NCBI GenBank assembly: GCA_006226965.1
Contig: SBGQ01000114.1
Coordinates: forward strand, 1-36,008
Direction of reading: 5' to 3'
Source: a bacterium
GTDB taxonomy: Bacteria > Bacteroidota > Rhodothermia > Balneolales > M1805
Length of the DNA stretch: 36,008 nt
In this document: positions 14,470 to 22,901 of the stretch, piece after piece
Position numbering within the stretch: the first letter of the stretch is position 1
How the letters are laid out: every line of letters begins with the position of its first letter
The notes under the pieces: generated by a model
Told to the model about the DNA's origin: nothing
Seen by the model: the letters and a program-made list of their open reading frames with translations, nothing else
The model's database searches: none
Made by a program: the position numbers and the translations under genes

Positions 14470-14510
14470 TTTATTTGTTAAAGCTTGTAAGTTCGTGCTT
14501 AACAAATAAA
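14470..14510. promoter_or_regulatory. 12-bp inverted repeat between the PYP operon and the sensor-kinase gene
   Basis: TTTATTTGTTAA (14470-14481) and TTAACAAATAAA (14499-14510) are perfect inverted copies, and the inner AGC/GC bases can extend the pairing with one bulge. The repeat lies in the divergent gap between the PYP operon (minus) and the propeller sensor kinase (plus). Each arm, read towards its own gene, contains TTTATTTG, one base from the Bacteroidota -7 box TAnnTTTG. It could be a shared operator or a symmetric pair of promoter elements. Confidence 0.45.
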
Positions 14511-14565
14511 TACAACGCTTTGTGAATGCATGAACAGATAGCTTAAAAAGCGATATATTCACGAA

Positions 14566-17445
14566 ATGATATTCCGAGCATATACTTTCATCACAAAGCT
14601 GATTTTCTTATTCGCAATTATTCAAAGCTGCAGTATTTCTGTTCTAAATGCTCAAGTGATTCCCTTTAAAACTATTTCTTTAGACGAAGGTTTGTCGCAG
14701 TCGGTAGTACAGGCAATTACTCAAGATAAGTTCGGTTATTTATGGATTGGGACGGAATACGGTTTAAACCGATTTAACGGAAAAAGAGTTGATGCTTTTT
14801 ATCAAACTAACGGATTGCCTTCTAATAACATAACGGAGGTGTATTACGATAATGCAGGCGTTTTATGGGTTGGTACAGACCACGGAGTCGCAACCTATTT
14901 AAATGAACAATTCAACATTTTTGAGGGAACTGATACACTCATTCAAAATCCAATAAATAAAATAATTCACCATCCGGATGGTTCTGTTTGGATTGCAACA
15001 GAAGGCTCCGGAGTTTGGCATTATGACGGACTCGTTTTCGAACGGTGGAATACGGACAATGGGCTGCCTTCCGATTCTGTTCGTGACATTTATTTTGATA
15101 ATGATCGCATAATCTGGATGGCAACGCGAAACGGTGTAGCCTATTTTGATGGAACTGCCATTCGAGTGGTAAATAAAGACGAAGGGTTAAGCGATGAAAA
15201 GGTCCGTTCTTTAACACCGCTAAGTAATTTGAGTCTAATTGCAGGTACCCGAAACGGAATTACATTATTATTTAAAAGTGGAGATAGTGAGCATATTGCC
15301 GTGAATATGCGTAATCAATTGTTGAAGGTGAATCAGGTAATGCTTGATTCTCGTTCACGTATGTGGATTGCTGAGGAATCAGGTTTGTGGCGAATTGACG
15401 ACATCAACAAACCGGCTTTAGAATTAATTTATAACGAAACCTTTGTTTCTTCGGTTTTTGAAGACGCTTCCGGTTCAATATGGTTCGGAACCTTTGGTAA
15501 CGGGGCGCTTCAATATCAGGGTGATGCATTCATAAATTATACAACAGATTCCGGTTTACCCAACGCCGTAGTATCGAGTGTTTATCAAACTAAAGATAAA
15601 GTTACTTGGGTAGGCACTTTTGGCGGCGGTGTACTTCGTATGGCTCCGAACGGAGAGAAACAGGTATTTCAGCGTTCCAATTCCAGTTTAAAAGACAATC
15701 GAATTTTTCACATTATTGAAGATGAATCCAATCGAATTTGGTTTGCTACAAGAAACGGAATTAATCGTTATAAAGAGGGAATCGGCTTACAACAAATACC
15801 CAGAATTCCGAACGATAAATACCGTTTTATTCATCAGGTAAGTCACGATTTATTTTGGTTGGCATCAGAGGAAAACGGCATCTTTTTATGGAACGACCGA
15901 AAACAGACCATAGAGCGCGAAATAACCACGAAAGAGGGCTTAATCAGTAATTCCGTACGTGTAGTTGAGGCTAGTTCCGATGGGCGATTATGGGTAGGAA
16001 CAACAAACGGTATTTCGATGATTGACGGCAAAACGGTAACCAATTACAATTTGGCTACGGGACTCATCAATCAGGTTATTTTGGATATTTTTGAAGGTTG
16101 GGATGGCCGAATATGGTTTGCACATTTTATGGGTTTAAGCTCACTGAATAAAGACGGAACATGGTCGCATTATCCTTTAGAATTTAAGGGTGAACCGCTT
16201 GCAGCTTATGTAGTTAGAGAGTTTGATGATTATCTGTGGGTAGGTACAAATAAAGGTTTGGTGCGATTTAATCACAAACAGAAAAATCCACAGATAAAGT
16301 TCTATACGGCAGACATGGGTTTGGTAAGTGATGAACTCAATAAAGGGTCTATTTTTATTGATACAGAAGGTTATTTCTGGCTTGGTACAATTCGCGGCTT
16401 AAGCAAATTCGACCCCTTACTTCAATATGAAAAGAAAATTCAGGCTACTGTGTTAATTGATGAAATTGAAGCGCAGGGAAAACGTAATGAAGCGTATGAA
16501 AACATAGAACTGGAATACGACGATAATCACTTTGAAATTCATTTTTCGGCGATTACAACTCAAGACCCAAGTACCATTCAGTTCAGATATCGACTACGTG
16601 ATGCCGATCCCGATTGGCAGACAACCTACTCAAATTCCGTTCGCTATGCTGGTCTTCCTGATGGCGATTATCAGTTTCAATTACAAAGTATCAGTAATGA
16701 CGGCATCCAATCGCAAAGTGTGTATGCAAATGTGAAAGTATTACCGCCGTTTTGGAGAGCATCTTGGTTTATTTTCCTGGTGCTTAGTTCTTTGTTTGTA
16801 CTCGCGTATTTAATTGTGAATAACATTCGAGTTTCAAAACAGGTTGAAGTTGAACGAATGCGTGTTCGAATTGCCGGAGATTTACATGATGATGTGGGAG
16901 CTTCGCTCACAGAAATGGCGCTTCAAGCCGATTTTATTCAATCGTATCCATTATCAGACGAAATAAAAGAAACCATGCAGCAATTGGGTGATATGAGCCG
17001 CCAAGTGGTAAATACGATGGATGATATTGTGTGGTCGATTGATGCACGAAACGATACAGTTGGAGATTTAACCGACCGGATTCAGGATTTTGCAAATCAG
17101 ATTTTATCGAGAACAGCTATTCAGATTTATTATCATTTTGATTTACGTGATGAAAAACGCACCATACATGCTGATACGCGTCAAAATGTATATTTAATTT
17201 GTAAAGAGGCGGTTAACAATGCTGTCAAATATTCTGAAGCCACAGAAATACACCTCAGTTTGCGCCACGATAAAAACGCATGCATCTTAGAAATAAAAGA
17301 CAATGGAAAAGGGCTGCCGGAATCTGGGAAAAAAACGGGGCATGGACTCAAAAACATGCAACTTCGCGCAAAACGTCTGCAAGCAAATCTGGAGTTTATT
17401 TCTGATAAGGGACTTACCGTTAGATTAACTAACTTAAAGCTATGA
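14566..17445 (+). CDS. Propeller-sensor histidine kinase (Reg_prop / Y_Y_Y / HisKA_3)
   Basis: A 959-aa membrane sensor kinase. After a signal peptide (about residues 1-29, ending VLNAQ) come many two-component regulator propeller repeats (GYLWIGTEYGLNRFNG, LWVGTDHGVA, VWIATEGSGVW, IIWMATRNGVAYFDG) forming a large periplasmic beta-propeller sensor to about residue 630. A Y_Y_Y-type domain (about 650-725) and one transmembrane helix (about 731-753) follow. The cytoplasmic part has a HisKA_3 dimerisation domain with phospho-acceptor His774 in RIAGDLHDDVGAS. The ATPase domain carries an N-box (KEAVNNAVKYSEAT) and a G-box (DNGKGLPESG, GHGLKNM). There is no fused receiver. It overlaps its response regulator by 4 bp. 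The ligand is unknown; such sensors in Bacteroidota often detect carbohydrates. Confidence 0.92.
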   Translation: MIFRAYTFITKLIFLFAIIQSCSISVLNAQVIPFKTISLDEGLSQSVVQAITQDKFGYLWIGTEYGLNRFNGKRVDAFYQTNGLPSNNITEVYYDNAGVLWVGTDHGVATYLNEQFNIFEGTDTLIQNPINKIIHHPDGSVWIATEGSGVWHYDGLVFERWNTDNGLPSDSVRDIYFDNDRIIWMATRNGVAYFDGTAIRVVNKDEGLSDEKVRSLTPLSNLSLIAGTRNGITLLFKSGDSEHIAVNMRNQLLKVNQVMLDSRSRMWIAEESGLWRIDDINKPALELIYNETFVSSVFEDASGSIWFGTFGNGALQYQGDAFINYTTDSGLPNAVVSSVYQTKDKVTWVGTFGGGVLRMAPNGEKQVFQRSNSSLKDNRIFHIIEDESNRIWFATRNGINRYKEGIGLQQIPRIPNDKYRFIHQVSHDLFWLASEENGIFLWNDRKQTIEREITTKEGLISNSVRVVEASSDGRLWVGTTNGISMIDGKTVTNYNLATGLINQVILDIFEGWDGRIWFAHFMGLSSLNKDGTWSHYPLEFKGEPLAAYVVREFDDYLWVGTNKGLVRFNHKQKNPQIKFYTADMGLVSDELNKGSIFIDTEGYFWLGTIRGLSKFDPLLQYEKKIQATVLIDEIEAQGKRNEAYENIELEYDDNHFEIHFSAITTQDPSTIQFRYRLRDADPDWQTTYSNSVRYAGLPDGDYQFQLQSISNDGIQSQSVYANVKVLPPFWRASWFIFLVLSSLFVLAYLIVNNIRVSKQVEVERMRVRIAGDLHDDVGASLTEMALQADFIQSYPLSDEIKETMQQLGDMSRQVVNTMDDIVWSIDARNDTVGDLTDRIQDFANQILSRTAIQIYYHFDLRDEKRTIHADTRQNVYLICKEAVNNAVKYSEATEIHLSLRHDKNACILEIKDNGKGLPESGKKTGHGLKNMQLRAKRLQANLEFISDKGLTVRLTNLKL

Positions 17446-18107
17446 AAGAGATTTCCATCATAGAAGACAACGAGAAAATCAGAACACTGATTCAGAAGTT
17501 TTTAGATAATCAGCCTGAGTTTACCTGCACCCGAGTATTTGATGCCGTTGAGCCTTTTTTACAAGAACTCAAAACAAAAACGCATCCGAATGTGGTGCTG
17601 ATGGATATCGATTTACCCGGAATGAACGGTATAGAAGGGATGAAACTGATAAAATCTCAATATCCGAACATTGAAATCATCATGCTTACGATTTACCACG
17701 ATTCGCATAAAATTTTTGATTCTCTTTGTGCCGGTGCATCAGGTTACTTATTAAAACACACGTCTTTACCGGAAATTAAAGAATCCATCGAAGTGGTTTT
17801 AAATGGCGGTTCTGTGATGTCGCCACAAATCGCCCGCAAAGTAATGACCTATTTCAGTTCGAGCGGACACACTCCTGATTTGAGCAAAGAAGCAAAAGAA
17901 GCAGACAAAAATGCAGAAAATGAACTCACCATGCGTGAACGAGAAATCGTAATTGGTTTAGTTGATGGACTGAGTTATAAAATGATTGGCGACAGAATGG
18001 ATATTTCACTCGATACGGTGAGAGCACATATTCGAAATATTTATCGCAAATTACACGTGAATTCGAAAGCCGAAGTAATCGCAAAATCGTTACGCGGCGA
18101 GATTTAA
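17442..18107 (+). CDS. NarL/LuxR-family response regulator
   Basis: A 221-aa two-domain regulator. The N-terminal receiver has the acidic pair Glu8-Asp9, phospho-acceptor Asp55 in VLMDIDLPGMNG, and the conserved lysine in GYLLKHTS. The C-terminal LuxR-type helix-turn-helix reads LTMREREIVIGLVDG, then DISLDTVRAHIRNIYRKL. The ATGA overlap with the kinase gene makes the partnership clear. Phosphorylation should promote DNA binding as a dimer, usually to short inverted repeats. The inverted repeat upstream of the kinase is a candidate site, which is inference. The gene is convergent with fmt, with 43 bp between them. Confidence 0.92.
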   Translation: MKEISIIEDNEKIRTLIQKFLDNQPEFTCTRVFDAVEPFLQELKTKTHPNVVLMDIDLPGMNGIEGMKLIKSQYPNIEIIMLTIYHDSHKIFDSLCAGASGYLLKHTSLPEIKESIEVVLNGGSVMSPQIARKVMTYFSSSGHTPDLSKEAKEADKNAENELTMREREIVIGLVDGLSYKMIGDRMDISLDTVRAHIRNIYRKLHVNSKAEVIAKSLRGEI

Positions 18108-18150
18108 TTTTTTAGTTGATTCGCTACTTCTCAGAAATCAGAAGCACTTT

Positions 18151-19065
18151 TCAAGAGAGGGTTTTATCGCCTTTATATCCGTTCCAAAATGAAGCACCGT
18201 CGGTTGAGGCTTTGCCTTCGAGTTGAACTTCATCCAACCAAAGAATACCATTTACACAGCCAACGCCTAATCGTTGGTTGATAAATCCTAATTCTCCGAC
18301 TGATAATCCTGTTTGGTAGGAGATTGACGAACGTTTTAATTTCAACTTTTTTCCGTCAAGCAGACACCAACTTCCTGGAAATGGATTCATCCCGCGAATT
18401 CGATTATGAATCTTTTCGACATCCTGGTTGAAATCAATCTTAGCATCTTCAGGAAATACTTTCGGAGCAGGTGTTGCTAATGCTTCGTTTTGCTGGATAG
18501 TTTGATAGTTTCCTGATTCAATTAAGGGGAGAACTTCCTGAACGGCTTCTGCGCCTAATTGCATCAATCTTGCGTACACTTCTCCGGTTGTGTCATCAAG
18601 GGAAATAGGAGTTTTCTTTTGTAGAATGATAGACCCCGCATCTACTTGTTCATTCAAAAAGAATAATGAAACACCGGTTTCTTCATCGCCATGTACTACT
18701 GACCAATGGATTGGCGCCGCGCCGCGGTATTTTGGCAATAATGATGCGTGTACATTTATACTCCCGACTTTTGGAATGGCTAAAATAGACTTGGGAAGAA
18801 TTTTAAACGCCACAATTACAATTAAATCGGGCTGCAAAGAAGATAGAAGTGCTTCTAATTCCGGATTCTTCATGGATTCAAATGAAAAAACCGGCAAGCC
18901 CAATTCTAGTGCTTTTGCTTTTACAGGAGTAGGAGTGAGTTCGTTTCCGCGACCTCTTCGTTTATCCTCACCTGAAATGACTGCAACAACTTCATGCCCT
19001 GATTGTGCCACTGCTTCCAAAGAAGGAACGGCAAAATCAGGGGAACCCATGAATACAATTTTCAT
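18151..19065 (-). CDS. fmt: Methionyl-tRNA formyltransferase
   Basis: A 304-aa enzyme that formylates initiator Met-tRNA with 10-formyl-tetrahydrofolate. The catalytic residues are in place: Asn104 and His106 in INVHAS, the SLLPKYRGAAPI loop, and Asp142 in EQVDAG, matching E. coli Asn106, His108 and Asp144. The N-terminal KIVFMGSPDFAVPSL and the C-terminal OB-like domain (KIHNRIRGMNPFPGSWC) are standard. It lies 5 bp after def in the same orientation, the classical def-fmt pairing in which the second enzyme later removes the formyl group. The length is normal. Confidence 0.97.
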   Translation of the reverse strand: MKIVFMGSPDFAVPSLEAVAQSGHEVVAVISGEDKRRGRGNELTPTPVKAKALELGLPVFSFESMKNPELEALLSSLQPDLIVIVAFKILPKSILAIPKVGSINVHASLLPKYRGAAPIHWSVVHGDEETGVSLFFLNEQVDAGSIILQKKTPISLDDTTGEVYARLMQLGAEAVQEVLPLIESGNYQTIQQNEALATPAPKVFPEDAKIDFNQDVEKIHNRIRGMNPFPGSWCLLDGKKLKLKRSSISYQTGLSVGELGFINQRLGVGCVNGILWLDEVQLEGKASTDGASFWNGYKGDKTLS

Positions 19066-19070
19066 CTTAT

Positions 19071-19625
19071 CTATTTCTTTGGAACGATAGGATAATCAAC
19101 AGGATAAGTTCCTTTTTCGATATCGTCTAGTGCGCTTTGAACCAAACGTTTACGGAACGAGCCTAAATAATCGATGAATAAAACACCTTGTAAATGGTCG
19201 TATTCGTGTTGAACAACACGAGATAACCATCCATCGGCATTCAAGATTAGTTCATTAAAATCTTTATCCAAATAGGTAATCGTAATCTCGTTTGGTCTAA
19301 AAACTTTATCACGAACATCAGGAATACTTAGACAACCTTCTTCCATTGGAATTTTTTGGTCGCCCATTTTAGTGATTTTTGGATTGATGAAAACCATTTC
19401 ACCATGTTTCGGTTCATCATCTTCCATCATCGGATCTGCATTTATCACAAAAAGCTGAATGCCTAAGCCGATTTGAGGTGCAGCTAAACCAACGCCATGT
19501 GAGTTATACATGGTTTCGAACATATCGCTGATGAGCTGTTTTAAATTGGGGTAATCGTTAGTAATCGGAGCTGTTTTCTCTCTAAGTACAGAGTCGTTGT
19601 AAGTTACAATTGGTAAAAGTGCCAT
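19071..19625 (-). CDS. def: Peptide deformylase
   Basis: A 184-aa metallo-enzyme that removes the N-formyl group from new proteins. All three family motifs are visible: GVGLAAPQIG at residues 44-53, EEGCLSIP with metal ligand Cys98, and QHEYDHLQG with ligands His140 and His144 and catalytic Glu141. It lies between ruvX (8 bp upstream) and fmt (5 bp downstream) on the same strand, so the three are probably one transcript. The length is typical of Bacteroidota deformylases. Confidence 0.97.
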   Translation of the reverse strand: MALLPIVTYNDSVLREKTAPITNDYPNLKQLISDMFETMYNSHGVGLAAPQIGLGIQLFVINADPMMEDDEPKHGEMVFINPKITKMGDQKIPMEEGCLSIPDVRDKVFRPNEITITYLDKDFNELILNADGWLSRVVQHEYDHLQGVLFIDYLGSFRKRLVQSALDDIEKGTYPVDYPIVPKK

Positions 19626-19633
19626 GATACTAT

Positions 19634-20050
19634 TTATCGATGATTCAAATATTCCTGAAGTAAAATAACAGCAGCTGTTGAATCAACCAAGCCTTTGTTC
19701 TTTTTGATTTTTTTGGATTGTCCGCTTTCTCTTAAAGCCTGATGAGCCATAGTTGAGGTAAAGCGTTCATCCAATGTTTTAATGGGGATTTCACCCGTTA
19801 GTTTTTTTAATTCACCAATGAAAGAGCGAACCATGTGTACAGATTCACCTTCTTCGCCTTTTAAGGTTAAGGGCCAGCCCACAATAATTTCTTCGTATTG
19901 AAATTCGGTAAGCCATTGTCTCACTTTTTGAGGGATTTCACCGGGGCTAAAAGCACCAATCGGACTCGCTATCATTTGTAACGAATCCGATTGTGATACG
20001 CCAATGCGTTTTTTACCGACGTCGAATGCTAAAATGCGTTTCTTTAGCAA
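19634..20050 (-). CDS. ruvX: YqgF/RuvX putative Holliday-junction resolvase, pre-16S rRNA nuclease
   Basis: A 138-aa RNase H-fold nuclease. Conserved acidic residues are at Asp10 in LAFDVGKKRIGVS, in the LDERFTST motif, and in VDSTAAVILLQEYL; the strand IIVGWPLTLKGEEG is typical. E. coli YqgF takes part in 16S rRNA 5-prime maturation and has been proposed as a Holliday-junction resolvase. The start codon is a TTG at 20050: the HU stop codon ends 2 bp upstream and there is no ATG at the N-terminus of the domain. It is probably cotranscribed with the HU gene before it and def-fmt after it. Confidence 0.92.
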   Translation of the reverse strand: MLKKRILAFDVGKKRIGVSQSDSLQMIASPIGAFSPGEIPQKVRQWLTEFQYEEIIVGWPLTLKGEEGESVHMVRSFIGELKKLTGEIPIKTLDERFTSTMAHQALRESGQSKKIKKNKGLVDSTAAVILLQEYLNHR

Positions 20051-20051
20051 A

Positions 20052-20369
20052 TTAGGCGTCCTGAAGATCTGAAATAGGGGTTTTCAAGAATTCTTTGAGC
20101 AATTTACTTGGTTTGAAATGGGTTTTACGGTGCTCAGGTACGTAAATAACTTCGTTAGTTTTTGGGTTACGGGCTTTTGGTTTAGCTTTTGTTTTCTTTA
20201 CTTCAAAAACACCAAAATCACGAATCTCGATACGGCATTCAGGGTTAGCGTCCATCATAGTATTACGAACGGCATCAATTACGATATCAACCCAGGGTTC
20301 AACCTGAACCATTGGAATGTTGTTTTCTTCAGAAATTCTTCTAACGAGATCTCTTTTTGTGTATGTCAT
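20052..20369 (-). CDS. HU/IHF-family DNA-binding protein
   Basis: A small histone-like protein, 105 aa from the ATG at 20369; a TTG two codons upstream is possible. The HU fold is clear: N-terminal helices (TYTKRDLVRRISEENN), then the beta-arm region IEIRDFGVFEVKKTKAKPKARNPKTN. The arm-tip motif reads KARNPKTNE, and the C-terminal helix lies in HFKPSKLLKEFL. It bends DNA as a dimer and acts in nucleoid structure. It is about 12 residues longer than E. coli HU because of an acidic C-terminal tail. It appears to be the first gene of the HU-ruvX-def-fmt cluster, after a 174-bp upstream gap in which I see no convincing promoter. Confidence 0.93.
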   Translation of the reverse strand: MTYTKRDLVRRISEENNIPMVQVEPWVDIVIDAVRNTMMDANPECRIEIRDFGVFEVKKTKAKPKARNPKTNEVIYVPEHRKTHFKPSKLLKEFLKTPISDLQDA

Positions 20370-20543
20370 TGCCAATAATAATTTAATGAGAGTTGAGAGT
20401 TATAGTTAAAATCGCTGTTTTGTAATCTTCGTATTGCTTTTAAGTACGGAATTTATTACAGGTAATAGCTTGTTTTTTTTACAATTGCGAAAGATACCAA
20501 TAGCACAACTTATAAGAAATACAAAAAAGGTAAAAAAACGTGT

Positions 20544-22784
20544 TTAATCGAATCGATATGCGTCTTTTACCCCTTCTATTTTCTTTAATTCCTTGATGAC
20601 ACGCTCTAAATGCACAATGTCCTGAACGTAAAGAATCAAACTGCCTTCGAATAAGCCGTCTTCACTAGAAACATTGATGCTTTTCATGTTGGTATTAAGT
20701 TGTTTTGAAATCTGCGTGGTAATATCCGTTACTAAGCCTACGCGGTCCTCACCGATAATTTTGATTCCCCCGACAAAGGAGTTATCAACTTTTTTCGGCC
20801 ATTTGATATCTACAATCCGATCGCCTTCTGTTTTTACCAAATTCGGTACGTTTCGGCAGTTTGTCCGGTGTATTTTAATGTCGCCAGTTCTGCTTAAGAA
20901 ACCGATTACATCATCTCCAGGAATGGGGTTACAACATTTCGAATATGTGTATTTGATGTCTGTATAAGAGCCGTTAATAATGAGGCCGCTATCGCCGATT
21001 GCGCGCGCATCATCATAAAATAATTCCTGAAATTCATCATCTTGTAAACGAGTGATTTTCTTTTCAGCTTCTTCTTCGGCCGCTTTGTTTCCGCTAACAT
21101 ATTGTTTAACGGATTTAATGAATTTGGCAACTTCCAAATAACCGGCACCAATATCGTAATACACTCTAGAAATGGAAGGGTATTTGATTCTGTTCGCAAC
21201 TTTTGCCAAATCCTGATCCGATATCTCGATATCCAGTTTTTCGGTGCGTTTTTTAAATTCCTCACGTCCTTTATCAACCAATTCTCGTTCTTTTTGTTTG
21301 ATAAACTGACGTAATCTGGATTTCGCTTTGTGTGTTACAACATCGTTAATCCAATCAGGATTTAAGTTGAGTTGTTTACCTGTTATAACCTCAACTTGGT
21401 CGCCGGAATTGAGTTTATAACGCAAGGGGACAATTCTGCCGTTTACACGTGCGGCTTGTGCACGTTCGCCAATATGTGAGTGAATTTCGAAGGCAAAGTC
21501 GATTGGTGTGGAACCTTTCGGAAGTGTTTTTAATTCACCTTTCGGAGTAAAAACGTAAATCTCTTCCTGATATAGATTCAGTTGGAAATCTTTAACGAAA
21601 TCGGTGGCTTCATCCGGTCTTGGGTTTTCAAGAACGGCTCGAACCCAATGTACGTATTGGTCGAGTCCGGCCGAGTTGTTTTGTTCTTTGTATTTCCAAT
21701 GTGCTGCTAAACCTTTTTCAGCAATTTCATCCATTTTTCGGGTGCGAATCTGGATTTCTACTTTAATTCCACGATTCGAAATTACCGTTGTATGCAGCGA
21801 TTGATACCCGTTGTTTTTGGGCAAGGAAATGAAATCACGGAAACGTTCCGGTATGGGTTTGTACTGGTCGGTAATCATCGAATACACCCGCCAACAATCT
21901 TCTTTGGTATGCGGATCTTCTAAGATAATTCGGATTGCAAATAAATCGTAAATCTCTTCAAACGGCTTTTGTTGGCGCATCATCTTCTTGTAAATCGAAT
22001 AGATGTGCTTAGGACGACCTTTTATTTCAAAGTTGAATCCCGCTTTATCGAGATGATTTCGTAGCGGATACATGAACTCTTCCACAAACGATTCTCGGGA
22101 TTCTTTTTTCTCTCTGAGTTTTCGAGCAATGAATTTATAGCCTTCAGAATCTAAGTATTTGAAACTGAGGTCTTCCAGTTCACTCTTTATTTTAAATAAA
22201 CCGAAACGGTGTGCTAAAGGAGCATATAATTCGAGCGTTTCAGTTGCAATCTTAATTTGCTTAGGTTTTTGAAGATGCTGTAAGGTTCGCATATTGTGCA
22301 AACGGTCAGCGAATTTAATTAAAACTACTCTCAAGTCTTCCGACATGGAAATGAGCAGTTTCATAAAGGTTTCGGCTTGTTTGGCGTCTTTGTTTTTAAA
22401 AACGCCTGAAATTTTGGTTAAGCCGTCAATAATTTGAGTTACCGTTTTCCCGAAAATTGATTTTATATCATCTAAAGTTACTTCGGTGTCCTCAACGGTA
22501 TCGTGTAATAATGCTGCTGCTACAGAAACATCATCGACGCCAATTTCTTTAGCCACAATTATGGCAACTTCAAGCGGGTGAAGATAATACGGCTCACCTG
22601 AAGCACGAGTAATTCCTTTGTGCGATTCTACACAAAGTTTAAATGCTTTGGTAATTAAATTGGAATCAACGTAATCGAGATATTCATCACAAATAGACAA
22701 TAACTGATTAAGCTCGTGCTGTTGAGCATCGCTTAATTCTATGGACTTCATATCCAGATTTATGTGAGCCGCTGCTTGACTCAT
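20544..22784 (-). CDS. Bifunctional (p)ppGpp synthetase/hydrolase (RelA/SpoT family)
   Basis: A 746-aa long RSH protein controlling the stringent-response alarmone (p)ppGpp. Domains in order are: an HD hydrolase with intact residues (HP at 69-70, His94-Asp95 in LLHDTVEDTE, and FADRLHNMRTL); a synthetase domain with GRPKHIYSIYKKM, YDLFAIRIIL and NGYQSLHTTV; a TGS domain (IYVFTPKGELKTLPKGST); a zinc-finger/helical region with CCNPIPGDD; and a C-terminal ACT domain. Because the HD residues are intact, the protein should both degrade and make (p)ppGpp, as expected where one long RSH enzyme serves both roles. It stands alone, divergent from the SGNH gene. Confidence 0.95.
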   Translation of the reverse strand: MSQAAAHINLDMKSIELSDAQQHELNQLLSICDEYLDYVDSNLITKAFKLCVESHKGITRASGEPYYLHPLEVAIIVAKEIGVDDVSVAAALLHDTVEDTEVTLDDIKSIFGKTVTQIIDGLTKISGVFKNKDAKQAETFMKLLISMSEDLRVVLIKFADRLHNMRTLQHLQKPKQIKIATETLELYAPLAHRFGLFKIKSELEDLSFKYLDSEGYKFIARKLREKKESRESFVEEFMYPLRNHLDKAGFNFEIKGRPKHIYSIYKKMMRQQKPFEEIYDLFAIRIILEDPHTKEDCWRVYSMITDQYKPIPERFRDFISLPKNNGYQSLHTTVISNRGIKVEIQIRTRKMDEIAEKGLAAHWKYKEQNNSAGLDQYVHWVRAVLENPRPDEATDFVKDFQLNLYQEEIYVFTPKGELKTLPKGSTPIDFAFEIHSHIGERAQAARVNGRIVPLRYKLNSGDQVEVITGKQLNLNPDWINDVVTHKAKSRLRQFIKQKERELVDKGREEFKKRTEKLDIEISDQDLAKVANRIKYPSISRVYYDIGAGYLEVAKFIKSVKQYVSGNKAAEEEAEKKITRLQDDEFQELFYDDARAIGDSGLIINGSYTDIKYTYSKCCNPIPGDDVIGFLSRTGDIKIHRTNCRNVPNLVKTEGDRIVDIKWPKKVDNSFVGGIKIIGEDRVGLVTDITTQISKQLNTNMKSINVSSEDGLFEGSLILYVQDIVHLERVIKELKKIEGVKDAYRFD

Positions 22785-22901
22785 AGATTCTTAATTATTT
22801 TGAACCGCTTAACGTTTTGTTAATTATGGGTAATACTTCAATAATAAACGATTTAGTAATCAAAAAAACAGTACAAAATTCTCAAAAAGTGAATTTTTTG
22901 A

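Noticed and set aside
18126-18143. CTTCT/AGAAG hairpin between the response regulator and fmt genes
   Set aside because: The stem is only 5 bp with weak flanking T-runs, too little to call a terminator.
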